From contig CBDDEE010000032.1 of NCBI GenBank assembly GCA_965226855.1, positions 824,838 to 888,837 on the forward strand: a DNA stretch of 64,000 bases, read 5' to 3'. Under the pieces are notes generated by a model. The model was not told the origin of the DNA. It was given only the letters and a program-made list of their open reading frames with translations, and made no database searches. This DNA is from JAUXJB01 sp965226855 (GTDB taxonomy: Bacteria; Myxococcota_A; UBA9160; SZUA-336). How positions within the stretch are numbered: the first letter of the stretch is position 1; each line of letters starts with the position of its first letter. Made by a program: the position numbers and the translations under genes. Positions 44,171 to 52,915 of this stretch are shown one piece after another.

Positions 44171-44246
44171 TGAGGCCCCCCGCCGCTACGCTCCACACCA
44201 CACGCGAAGAGTCAGCGAAAGTGGAGCGTAGCGGCGGGGGGCCTCA
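44171..44246. repeat. perfect 26-bp inverted repeat with 24-nt loop
   Basis: Arms 44171-44196 and 44221-44246 are exact reverse complements (start TGAGGCCCCCCGCCGCTA). No T-run follows either arm, so it is not a standard terminator for either strand. It stands upstream of the Fic partner gene. The following 350 bp (44247-44598) hold no recognisable gene. Confidence 0.85.
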
Positions 44247-44598
44247 CCCGCAACCCCCGCCAGATCTTATTGAAATGGCAGGGATTTCGACGACCAGCGC
44301 AGTCCCGCAGGCGCCCGCCCAATCACAACATGGGCCACCGAGACGCGGGTTCCGTTGAGAAGTACGCGGAGCTAGACGGCAGCGCGATCCGCCTCGCTAC
44401 ACGCCCGCGCACTCACCGACGACGCACCACCCCTCGCCCCGACCGTAGCCGCAGCCCGCGCACGCGTCGCGTACGCACTGCCCCCTGCTCTCCCTGCGGC
44501 ACAACGGCGAAGGGGGGGCTACCGGGGAGGCGGCGCATCGCCCCCTATGTATACATCGGCCACAGAGAATCCTGGGGGTGTTGGCATCGTGGTCGTGG

Positions 44599-45345
44599 CT
44601 AACGGAGCGCGAGGCAATCCTTGACCACGACCTTGGATGGATAGTTGGTCTCGCGGGTGGCAGAGCGAGTCTTCACGTCGTAGAGGGTGCAGGTTGTGTC
44701 GCCCTTCTTCGAGGTCAGCCGCTCCCCGCCGTAGGTGAATTCCACGTCCTTGCCGAATACAAAGTAGCTAATGTGACGAACCACAAACTGCTGTTGTCCA
44801 CCGCTCTTGTCGGCATAAGTGATCGTGTCGCCCACCGAAACGACAGAAGGAAGCGCGCCCGGGTCTGTGTAGTCCTTGTCTGTCCCGCAGACGTTCGTAA
44901 TCCAGTAGTCCTTGCACGGAAAGACCGCCCATTGTGGGGATGTGCGAATTGAGGAGACCCAGGATTCCCCTGCGATAGCGGGCTTGTGCTCCTCTGCTCC
45001 CTTACGATGTTCCTCACACATGGTGCCAAGCGCCCTAGAGATCGCCCACGGCATGGGAAGCTTGAGATCTTCGACGTGCAGCACCAGCAAGCTTTCGGTC
45101 AGCCGGGCCAAGCGCTCGATTCCCTTGGCGTTGATGCAGCTCACGAGCGGATCGAGATCTGGGTCCGAAGCTCCATGCAGCATGAAGACCTGGCCGTCCA
45201 CGACGCCCGAGACGTAGAGCACCTTCTCCTTCTCGGTAAGATTGGCGAAGTCCCTCGGCATCATGAGATCGAGGGGTTCGCTGCCTCCCGCGATTGAGTA
45301 CGGCGCCGGTAGCAGAACGGCAGCGAGGAGAATGACCCGGATCAT
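44599..45345 (-). CDS. exported protein of unknown function
   Basis: 248 residues; ATG 45345 overlaps the preceding stop (ATGA). Signal peptide IRVILLAAVLLPAPYSIAG. The first half (LYVSGVVDGQVFMLHGA ... MPWAISRALGTMCEEHRKG) resembles the four-helix Rap1a-like periplasmic fold; the second half is β-rich (ITYADKSGGQQQFVVRHISYFVFG) with several cysteines. A modest-GC cargo gene. Confidence 0.6.
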   Translation of the reverse strand: MIRVILLAAVLLPAPYSIAGGSEPLDLMMPRDFANLTEKEKVLYVSGVVDGQVFMLHGASDPDLDPLVSCINAKGIERLARLTESLLVLHVEDLKLPMPWAISRALGTMCEEHRKGAEEHKPAIAGESWVSSIRTSPQWAVFPCKDYWITNVCGTDKDYTDPGALPSVVSVGDTITYADKSGGQQQFVVRHISYFVFGKDVEFTYGGERLTSKKGDTTCTLYDVKTRSATRETNYPSKVVVKDCLALR

Positions 45346-45605
45346 GACTTGACCTCCGAGATTGGCGCGTCTCCCGAGGAACGTTCTTCGAGCCGCCCTG
45401 CAAGCATGCGTGCACCAAGACCCGGTGCGAGAATGATAAGCACAGCAACGAAGTTGATCACGTTGAATGGGCTGAAGACCTCTTGCACGCGGCCAAAGCC
45501 TTCCCTGTCCCAGATCGCGATCGTGCTCGCGAGAATTGAGCCGGCTGCGAGGGTGAACCAGAGGATCGCGAAGCCTCGGAGCAACTTGATGATCAGGGCG
45601 ACCAT
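45342..45605 (-). CDS. small membrane protein
   Basis: ATG at 45605, 87 residues. Two transmembrane helices (LLRGFAILWFTLAAGSILASTIAIW; VINFVAVLIILAPGLGARM). Translationally coupled to the exported protein downstream. Function unknown. From 45606 to 46120 I see no reliable gene. Confidence 0.55.
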   Translation of the reverse strand: MVALIIKLLRGFAILWFTLAAGSILASTIAIWDREGFGRVQEVFSPFNVINFVAVLIILAPGLGARMLAGRLEERSSGDAPISEVKS

Positions 45606-46120
45606 GCGGGGACTCCCTACTCGCAGGGGACGGCTAACGTAGCGCGCGGCAGTTCTCGACCACGATTGGATGATGATAATCGGAGCTTGGACGCTACGAA
45701 GCAAGCACCGCGGGAGAGGTGGCTCTGAAGCGGGCCGAGGCGCTGCGGCCGCCCCGACTCGCTCTAGTTCGCGCGCGCCGCACACAAACCGCGACTGTCA
45801 GTTCTGCCGCTGAAGCCCCCGCGCCGATCCTGCCTTCTGCAAGGGGAGGAAACTCCACAGTGCGGGCAGGCAAACTCCACCGAGGCCGTGGCACGTTCAC
45901 GGTTCCCGTCATGCGCCGTCGGTTTCATGATCATCTCGGCCGCTGCCAGGTCGCCGAAAAGCTCCGTTGCATGGCCGATGCTTGTTGGTGGGCGTCGATC
46001 TCGCCCGCCCCGCAAGGTACGCCGTCGTTGACCGCACTCCGTGTGCTGTCCCGAGTTCCCGTCTCCGAACTCCCGCTGCCGCGCGGCGCTTCGCGGGCCG
46101 CAAGATCGCGTCGCGCCTAG

Positions 46121-47391
46121 CAGGCTGCGGAGAAAGTGACTGGGTTGGGCGGGACGCCTCTGACGGGAGGCGTGCCGAGCAGGGAGAGGGATCGCCGTTC
46201 CCGGTACGAACCGGTTCGGTGTCGCACGGGTAGATCTTGCGGGATCATGAGCTATGTCGCCTCCAACAGGTTGCGGATACGGACCAGGTTGTAGGCCGCA
46301 GCAGTGAAGGTGAAGACCCAGCCGACCCGATCCGTGCCCCGGTGCCGGGTCTTGCGCATCAAGCCCACCGTCTTCATCCAGCCAAACACCTCCTCCACCC
46401 GTTTGCGGAAGCGCTGGCTCACCTCGTAGCCCGGGTGTCCTGTGGTCCTTCGATCGATCGCGCTTCGGCGGTTCGTCGTGTTCTGTGCCACGTGCGGGGT
46501 AACGCTCCAGGCCCGAAGCGCCTGCACAAAGCTCTTGGCGTCGTAGCCCTTGTCTCCAGCCAGGGTGATCCGGCGAGCGCCCCCCAGACCCAGCACCATC
46601 TCGAGAGCCGCTTCGCGCTCCGCATACCCCGACGCCTGAGTGAGCTTCGCCGCCACCACCAGGCCGTTGCGGTTCTCCGTCACGACGTGTCCCTGATACG
46701 CGAGCCGCGCGCCCTGGCCCCTCATCCCCGCCAGTCGGGCGTCCGGATCCGTCCTCGACGCATGCGTCTGGTTGCTCCGCTTCTCGCCCCGGAAGTTGAC
46801 CGTCGGGTTGCCCGGGTCGTCATCGTCCCTGCGCTTCTCGTCCTTGCGCACGAAGCTCTTCTGGCTCGCCCACGCCTCGATCAGCGTCCCGTCCACCGTG
46901 AAGTGCTCCGATGACACCAACCCCTCCGACTCCGCCTGCGCCAGCACCGCCTCGAAGAAATGCTGAGCGATCTCGCCCTTCAGCAGCCGTTCCCGATTCT
47001 TGGTGAACACCGTCGCGCTGAACACCTCATCGTCCAGCTCCAGGCCCACGAACCAGCGGTAGAGCAGGTTGTAGTCGATCTGCTCGATCAGCTGGCGCTC
47101 GCTCCGGATCGTGTACAGCACCTGCAACAGCAGCGCCCGCAACAGCTGCTCCGGCGGGACCGACGGTCGGCCGACCCCTTTGGCGTAGATACCATCGAAG
47201 CGTCGCGACAGCTGCTCCAGCGCCGCGTCCACCAGTCGCCGGATCGCTCGAAGCGGATGGTCCTCGGGAATCCGGGACTCCAGCGATACGTAGCTGAAGA
47301 TCCCACCCTGGAGCGTCTGCGGTCCTCTCACATCTCCCCCTTGGGGCTTCCCTCAAAGGTACCCTTCGATGAGGAGTTTTTCAGCAGCCTG
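46121..47391. mobile_element. IS5-family insertion sequence, copy 2 (1271 bp)
   Basis: Same ends and length as copy 1, with CTAG duplications at 46117-46120 and 47392-47395. Joining the flanks gives an open frame across the site (ASRLGVEFYTPLADPPAGQ...FWLVPG, stop 47482), so an unidentified gene just before the hydrolase at 47491 was probably interrupted. Confidence 0.95.
46252..47331 (-). CDS. IS5-family transposase, copy 2
   Basis: 359 residues, intact, differing from copy 1 by one residue (LLKGEIAQ). Same DDE residues. Confidence 0.95.
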   Translation of the reverse strand: MRGPQTLQGGIFSYVSLESRIPEDHPLRAIRRLVDAALEQLSRRFDGIYAKGVGRPSVPPEQLLRALLLQVLYTIRSERQLIEQIDYNLLYRWFVGLELDDEVFSATVFTKNRERLLKGEIAQHFFEAVLAQAESEGLVSSEHFTVDGTLIEAWASQKSFVRKDEKRRDDDDPGNPTVNFRGEKRSNQTHASRTDPDARLAGMRGQGARLAYQGHVVTENRNGLVVAAKLTQASGYAEREAALEMVLGLGGARRITLAGDKGYDAKSFVQALRAWSVTPHVAQNTTNRRSAIDRRTTGHPGYEVSQRFRKRVEEVFGWMKTVGLMRKTRHRGTDRVGWVFTFTAAAYNLVRIRNLLEAT

Positions 47392-47490
47392 CTAGGTGTC
47401 GAGTTCTACACACCTCTTGCGGATCCACCGGCAGGGCAGGATGCAGAAGAGCTGCGTCGCTTCTGGCTCGTTCCCGGCTGAGGAGCTGTT

Positions 47491-48294
47491 GTGCGTCGAC
47501 GGATCGGAGATCTGGACATCGCATACGAGAAGGATGGAACCGGCCCGCCACTGGTCCTACTGCACGGTTCCGGAGCAGACCTGATTTGGTGGGAAGACAT
47601 GGTTCCCCACCTAGCAACCGAGTTCACCGTGTACCGTTACGATCAGCGGGGTTTCGGTCAGACGGTCCGCCCGAAGGAGCCGAAACTTTCGCTGGCCCAG
47701 TGGACGGCAGATCTCCTCGCATTCGTTGACGCGTTTGAGCTCGAGAAACCGACGCTGGTTGGGTGGTCGTTGGGCGCCTCGGTGATCCTCGACTTCGCAG
47801 CCGATCACTCGGATCGGTGCGGCGTCGTCATCCCGATCGGCTCGCCCGGCCCCGAGCGGGTCGTGCAGGACAAGTCCGGCTTCGAGATGCGACAGCGGCT
47901 TGCCGATAGCGGCGCGTCGGTGGAGGAGATCATCGACGCGACCTTCGATTTCACCGAAGCCGCCTTTAGCCAGTGGTCGCGGGAGCACAACCCGCAGGCG
48001 GTACAGAAGATGCGGGCAACGCTTCTTCGGAACAGCCCATCCGACTACTCAGAGATGGTAGACGCGTTCGATGAGCTTTCGGACTTTGGCCCAAAGCTGC
48101 CGGTCGTCAAGGCTCGCGTGCTGATCATCTGCGGCGCGGAAGACGGGCGCACGCCGCCATACCTGGCCGAGGAGCTTCACAAGGCGCTGCCGAGCTCGCA
48201 ATTGGTCATGCTTCCGGATTGCGGGCACTACTACAGCTTCGAGAAGCCCGAGGAGACGAGTCGCCTGATCCGCGAGTTCCTGGCTTCGGGCTAA
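47491..48294 (+). CDS. alpha/beta hydrolase
   Basis: GTG 47491, 267 residues. Oxyanion region LVLLHGSGAD, nucleophile elbow GWSLGAS, acid in ICGAEDGRTPP and catalytic His in DCGHYYSFEKP. Overall similar to enol-lactonase/C-C hydrolases. Because it sits next to an SDR, a cupin and an aromatic hydroxylation operon, a role in ring-cleavage product hydrolysis is possible but unproven. Confidence 0.85.
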   Translation: MRRRIGDLDIAYEKDGTGPPLVLLHGSGADLIWWEDMVPHLATEFTVYRYDQRGFGQTVRPKEPKLSLAQWTADLLAFVDAFELEKPTLVGWSLGASVILDFAADHSDRCGVVIPIGSPGPERVVQDKSGFEMRQRLADSGASVEEIIDATFDFTEAAFSQWSREHNPQAVQKMRATLLRNSPSDYSEMVDAFDELSDFGPKLPVVKARVLIICGAEDGRTPPYLAEELHKALPSSQLVMLPDCGHYYSFEKPEETSRLIREFLASG

Positions 48295-48311
48295 AAAGGG
48301 AGGAAGAGGAG

Positions 48312-48572
48312 ATGACGGCTAGTGCGTCCACATCCAAAGTAGCGCTGGTCACTGGTGGGGGCACGGGCATCGGACGCGCCATCGCAAGCGAGCTGCATCG
48401 CAACCAATACCGGGTGGCAATCCTGGGAAGGCGGCGAGAACGACTCGAATCCCCGGAGGGTTTCCACGCCTATGCCTGCGACATATCAGACTCGGCGGCG
48501 GTACGCGAAACGGTCGCAAAGCTGATCTCCGAGTTAGGCCGGATCGATGTCCTGGTCAAGGGCATAGGATAA
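48312..48572 (+). pseudogene. SDR-family oxidoreductase, 3'-truncated
   Basis: ATG 48312 with AGAGGAG upstream. Rossmann start KVALVTGGGTGIGRAIASEL, a basic RRRERL (NADP-type), CDISDSAAV and GRIDVLV. The expected NNAG, and with it the entire catalytic half (Ser-Tyr-x3-Lys), is missing: at 48563 the sequence passes into an 80-bp repeat, adding KGIG before a stop. Confidence 0.85.
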
Positions 48573-48642
48573 ACAGGCTGGGTTCTGGCCCGAGGTCCGA
48601 GTAGGGCGTTATGTCAAGCCCCTACGGGGACCCCGCGGCGGG
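48563..48642. repeat. 80-bp breakpoint repeat, copy A
   Basis: From ATAGGATAAACAGGCTG to CTACGGGGACCCCGCGGCGG, about 93% identical to copy B (55350-55410 plus 56665-56688, split by an insertion sequence). Copy A truncates an SDR gene on its left; copy B truncates a VWA gene on its left. Confidence 0.85.
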
Positions 48643-48649
48643 AACCCAC

Positions 48650-49000
48650 ATGGCCTTAGAGGTACTGAAGGGCTTCTTCGAGAAGCGGGGCGAGGTGTTG
48701 GACGATCTCAAAGCCAGTGGGTATTGGCCCACCACGTTCGTGTCGGGCCCCTCACCCGGAATCGCAGTCCACTGGCACGACGTCAACGTACACGCCTACT
48801 TGATGGAGGGAAACACGTCGTTCCTCGACGTGGAGAGCGGCAACCGCCACACTGTCGGGCCCGGTGACAAGATCGTGATCCCCGCACGTACATTGCACGC
48901 TGAGGGTGAGATCGCCGATCGGGTCGTCTACATCATCGGGTTGCCGGAGGCGTGTCCCACGGACCAGCAGCTTCTCCAGCTGTCTCCGGACGACCTGTAG
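48650..49000 (+). CDS. cupin-domain protein
   Basis: ATG 48650 chosen because the bases before it belong to the repeat; 116 residues. Cupin motif 1 (GIAVHWHDVNVHAYLMEGNTSF) and motif 2 (PGDKIVIPARTLHAEGE) supply the metal-binding His residues. Cytoplasmic. Substrate unknown. Confidence 0.75.
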   Translation: MALEVLKGFFEKRGEVLDDLKASGYWPTTFVSGPSPGIAVHWHDVNVHAYLMEGNTSFLDVESGNRHTVGPGDKIVIPARTLHAEGEIADRVVYIIGLPEACPTDQQLLQLSPDDL

Positions 49001-49044
49001 ACATTCCTTGGGCCGAGTGTCCTACGGCCTAGCCCGGTCTGAAC

Positions 49045-50265
49045 CTAGTAGATCGACGGCATCGGTTCCTGCCCCAGCAGGTATCGACCGTAGTTGCGAA
49101 TGCCGACTTCGTAGCTCACGGCCACATGTTGTGCGATCGAGTGGATGTCCCGCCAGAAGCGTTGAATGGGAGTGCCCGAGTAGATCGAGGAGGCCCCGGC
49201 ATTTTCGAACATCGCCGTCGCGGCTGAGCGGCACTCGCGGGCGAGGTAGGCACGCCATGCGAAGGAGCGCACTCGCAGCTCCATGACGTCGACCTTATCG
49301 CCGTCGGCCAACGCCTTGCCCACCTCCGTGATCTCGTCCGCGTTCCTGTAGAGCAAGCGCTCGCACGCGTCGAGACGCACGGCGCTCTCGGCCAGGACCA
49401 TCTGCGAGTACACCATCTGATCCTGGCGTTCAACGGTGAAGGTCGGGACCCGCCTGCGCATGTTCTCGTTGAAGAGTCTGTTGACTGCCTGGGCGCCGCC
49501 GAGCGGGCACCCCATCAGAGAGATGCAAAGCCCGGGCCCGAATGGGATGCGGTACAAGGCGCCATGGTTATAGGCATGCCCGGGCGCGGTCCCTTCGTGG
49601 ATCAACGGGAACAGGCTGATGGTTCGATACTCCGGCACGAGCTTCTTCTCTACCTTGACCCCACGGCTGCCGGTTCGCGCATGCCGAGCGTGTCCCAGTC
49701 GTCCAGCACCTGACAGTCCGACTTGGGCAGGAACATCATGCGGTATTCCGGCTCGGCTCCGTCCACGGGATCTAGCATGACGCCGAGCGCGATGTAGCCG
49801 GACCAGTCCACACCACTGGAGAACTTCCACGCGCCGCTCAAGACGTAGCTGTCAGAAACGCGCTCGGCGCGACCCGTCGGTGCGAAGCAGTCCGAGAACA
49901 TGACGTGTGGATCGTCGCGCCACAGCTCGTCCTGCATCTCTGGGGTCGTCAAGGCGCCCCACCAGTGGTGGGCCGACAGGATGCCGAACACCCAGGACGC
50001 TGCCATGTCGTGCTGCCCCAGTGCCTGGCAGATGCGCACCTGGGCCGGGAAGCCCATCTCCAGCCCCCCGAAGCGACGCGGCTGCATGACCTGGAACAAG
50101 CGTGCCCGCGTCATTGTCCTCGATGACGCCGTCGTCCAGCCTGCAGTCTCGGTCGGCCTGGTCGGCCTGCGCCGCTGCACGCTCGCCGATCGCGTGGGCC
50201 GCGTCGAGCAGTTGGTCGAGTCCGGGCTGCTCCCCGGTCGCTGCGGCCTGCTCGCTGACCGTCAC
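49045..50265 (-). pseudogene. HsaA-type flavin monooxygenase (acyl-CoA-dehydrogenase fold), two frameshifts
   Basis: GTG 50265 (TVSEQAAATGEQPGLDQLLDAAHAIGERAAA). The frame slips near 50100 before ARLFQVMQPRRFGGLEMGFPAQVRICQALGQHDMAASWVFGILSAHHW, and again near 49690 before GSRGVKVEKKLVPEYRT. It ends NYGRYLLGQEPMPSIY at 49045. The restored protein is about 405 residues and matches reduced-flavin-dependent aromatic hydroxylases (HsaA and relatives). Last gene of the operon starting with hpaB; a flavin reductase is encoded upstream. Confidence 0.85.
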
Positions 50266-50717
50266 TCCTTGGCAGCCTCGGCGGCTGCATCCCTGCTGCT
50301 CTTATTGCAGCGGCAACGACCGATCTCGTGCAGCTCGATCTGGTTACCGGCGGGATCCTTGAAGAAGAGCTGCTGCAGGTTCGGGAGAGCAACGTTCCCC
50401 AGCGTCCAGTAGTCGATGTTCAGGCGCTTCAGCTCTTCCTCTGCCTCGGCGACGTCCGGGACCGCGAGAGCGACATGAACGTTCACCGGATCCTTGTCCG
50501 GTCCGCTCGCGTAGATCGATTGACCCTCTTTTCCCATCAGGTGAATCTGCACATCATTCGGCACATCGAGCCAGAATCCGGGGATGCCCGGGATGTTCGG
50601 CCGTCCCTCATCGAAATCAAGCCCTACGACACCCTCGTAGAACTCGCCCATCTTCTCGACGAGATTGTTGGGCATGGTGACGGCGTAATGATGAAGCTCG
50701 AGAATTTTGATGGTCAT
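50262..50717 (-). CDS. VOC-family protein (glyoxalase/extradiol-dioxygenase fold)
   Basis: ATG at 50717, 151 residues. Two β-α-β-β-β modules; likely metal ligands are His in ILELHHYAV, His in VNVHVALAV and Glu in QIELHEIGR. A Cys/Lys/Ala-rich tail follows. Its stop overlaps the start of the HsaA-type gene. In this operon it could open or isomerise the hydroxylated ring product; that is inference. Confidence 0.8.
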   Translation of the reverse strand: MTIKILELHHYAVTMPNNLVEKMGEFYEGVVGLDFDEGRPNIPGIPGFWLDVPNDVQIHLMGKEGQSIYASGPDKDPVNVHVALAVPDVAEAEEELKRLNIDYWTLGNVALPNLQQLFFKDPAGNQIELHEIGRCRCNKSSRDAAAEAAKE

Positions 50718-50804
50718 TTTTTCACGTACCTCTTTATTCTCAGTCTGTATTGCTGCGGACAGAGACACCGCCTCGTACTGGCGGCGTCGTCAGGGTGAAG
50801 GCGA

Positions 50805-51326
50805 TCACCATACGAAATCAATAGCCTGGAAGTATTCCTCAGTCTCTGCGAGGTGCCGCAAAGCGCCCGCGTAATAGACCAGCGGATTACCTTCACCGCA
50901 GGCAAGATGACGCACTCGTCCGAGGAACAGCGTATGGTCACCGCATTCGAATGACCTTTCGACCTCCGCAGCAATCGTCGCAAGCGCACCGCCAAGGACA
51001 GGTACCCCGAAGGGGTATTCGAAATCCGGCCTGACATCGGTCTGAGGTTGTCCCGCAAAATGGGAGCTATAGAGCTTCTGGTCAGCTCTCAGCACGCTGA
51101 CTCCAAATGCTCCGGCCGCATCCAGCAGGTCGTGCAACATGGAGCTCCTGGCGATTGAAGTGACGAGCAGCGGGGGGTCCAGCGAACCAGACATGAACGC
51201 GTTAGCGGTCATGCCGTGTACGTTGGCCCCCGTCTTTGTCGTTACTACGGTGATACCTGTGGCAAAGCGGCCCAGCACCTGGCGGAACTGCCGTGGGTCA
51301 ATTGAGGTGGTGATGCGCTCTGTCAC
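50805..51326 (-). CDS. flavin reductase (HpaC/HsaB type)
   Basis: 173 residues; GTG start at 51326, 14 bp after the oxygenase gene. Flavin_Reduct fold: FRQVLGRFATGITVVTT, NAFMSGSLDPPLLVTSIARSS, AFGVSVLRADQKLYSSHFAG, and GDHTLFLGRVRHL near the end. It supplies FADH2 or FMNH2 to the neighbouring monooxygenases. Confidence 0.92.
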   Translation of the reverse strand: MTERITTSIDPRQFRQVLGRFATGITVVTTKTGANVHGMTANAFMSGSLDPPLLVTSIARSSMLHDLLDAAGAFGVSVLRADQKLYSSHFAGQPQTDVRPDFEYPFGVPVLGGALATIAAEVERSFECGDHTLFLGRVRHLACGEGNPLVYYAGALRHLAETEEYFQAIDFVW

Positions 51327-51340
51327 GGCCCGAGCCGCTC

Positions 51341-52879
51341 CTACTGCTGCCTTCTTCGCTGGGTGATGACATTCACATCATCCGGATTCACCAAGTCGGA
51401 CACGGTCCAGCCATCAAGATCATACTCGGCCATGCACTGCTCTGCGTAGGCCTTCCACTCCTTATCGCGGCCCATTACCTCTGCCATCGCAAGCGGATCC
51501 AGATGACTCTTCTCATAACTTCCAGAATAGTTCATCTCGTACAGATCGTGACGATTGGCGAACTCCGTTCCAACTGCATCCCAGAGCAACTTCATGACCT
51601 TCACGCGCTCGACCGATTGAATGCCGTGTGAACCACGCAGATACTTGTCAAGATATGGACGTAGCTCGGCGCTCTGAAAGTCGATCGCGTGTGAGGGAAG
51701 ATAGATCAAGCCGCTCGCGACCACTCGTCCGATCAGATTTCTCACCCTAGTGTATATGTCAGACTGGATCGTTCGATAGCCAAGGCCCCATTCTGCGTTC
51801 GGAAGCACGTAACCCGGGACCCACGGCGCGGAGGATCGAGCGATCGCATCGGATAGCGCCCATAGGACATGCCTCAGTCCGATCACTTCGCCGACAACGG
51901 CTTGCACTCCCCGATACTCGTTTGTACCGGTTATCTCCACCGCCTTCAGAAGAAGACCGCAGATGAAATCCATTTTCGTCGCTAGGCGCGTGCAGCCGTG
52001 CAGAAGCGTGCGTCCCAGGAAGCCGGATTGGAATATGAACTGGTTCGACATCTCTACGCCGTACATCAGTACGTCTTCCCAAGGTACCAGTACTTTGTCG
52101 AGAATCAGGATTGCATCGTTTTCGTCCATTCGACTCGATAGGGGATAGTCGAACGGACTACCGATGACCGCGGAGTTGAACTCGTATGAACCTCGGCATA
52201 TGAACTTGACGCCCGGCGCATTGTTCCGAACGATGAATATCGGGGAGAATTTCTTTTGCTCGTGGACGACATTGTAATGAGCGACAAAGGTGTACTGCGT
52301 CAACGCAGCCCCAGTGGCGACAACTTTCGCACCGCTAATAACTAGACCCCGATCGGTCTCCTTTTCCACTTGAACAAACACGTCCACGGATTCATTGGGA
52401 AGATGCCGGTCCACGGGCGGATGAACAATCGCGTGATTGATGTAGGGAACGCGTTCGCGAGCGAAGTCGTACCAGCGGTCCGCATTGGGTTGGTATTCCC
52501 CGTAGAGACCGCTGTTGCATGCAAGTGTGCCGACCCATGCAGCCTTATAGTCCGGGGTCCGGCCCAACCAACCGTATCCCATACGTGCCCATTCAGCGAT
52601 GGCGTCGCGGGCGGCAATCTGCTCTTCCACGGTGTGGGATGCTTGGAAGAACCGATGAGTCCGCATCCCGGATCCGTTGTCCATCGGAATCGTCATCAGG
52701 TCGATGCGCTCCGGGTCATGTAGCGCGTCGTAAAGTCGTGCAAACATACGGGCGGAATTTCGAAAAGCGGGATGATTCGCGACGTCTTTCGCCTTTTCCC
52801 CGTAAATCCAAACCTCGCGGTCGTCGTTCAAACTGTCCAGATACTCCTTGCCGGTGTACGGTCCAGGTTTACTAGCCAT
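51341..52879 (-). CDS. HpaB/PvcC-family FADH2-dependent aromatic hydroxylase
   Basis: 512 residues, ATG 52879 after CAGGAGA. N-terminal GKEYLDSLNDDREVWIYGEKAKDVANHPAFRN and central RGLVISGAKVVATGAALTQY, DAILILDKVLVPWEDVLMYG and GVQAVVGEVIGLRHVLWAL define the 4-hydroxyphenylacetate 3-monooxygenase family. It hydroxylates phenolic substrates using reduced flavin from the adjacent reductase. First gene of the operon. GC is lower than in neighbouring genes, hinting at separate acquisition. Confidence 0.92.
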   Translation of the reverse strand: MASKPGPYTGKEYLDSLNDDREVWIYGEKAKDVANHPAFRNSARMFARLYDALHDPERIDLMTIPMDNGSGMRTHRFFQASHTVEEQIAARDAIAEWARMGYGWLGRTPDYKAAWVGTLACNSGLYGEYQPNADRWYDFARERVPYINHAIVHPPVDRHLPNESVDVFVQVEKETDRGLVISGAKVVATGAALTQYTFVAHYNVVHEQKKFSPIFIVRNNAPGVKFICRGSYEFNSAVIGSPFDYPLSSRMDENDAILILDKVLVPWEDVLMYGVEMSNQFIFQSGFLGRTLLHGCTRLATKMDFICGLLLKAVEITGTNEYRGVQAVVGEVIGLRHVLWALSDAIARSSAPWVPGYVLPNAEWGLGYRTIQSDIYTRVRNLIGRVVASGLIYLPSHAIDFQSAELRPYLDKYLRGSHGIQSVERVKVMKLLWDAVGTEFANRHDLYEMNYSGSYEKSHLDPLAMAEVMGRDKEWKAYAEQCMAEYDLDGWTVSDLVNPDDVNVITQRRRQQ

Positions 52880-52915
52880 TGGTCTCCTGAGTGGCTGCTT
52901 CTGTATCCTATCGTG

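Noticed and set aside
44171..44246. Rho-independent terminator
   Set aside because: The hairpin is far longer than usual and neither arm is followed by a T-run.
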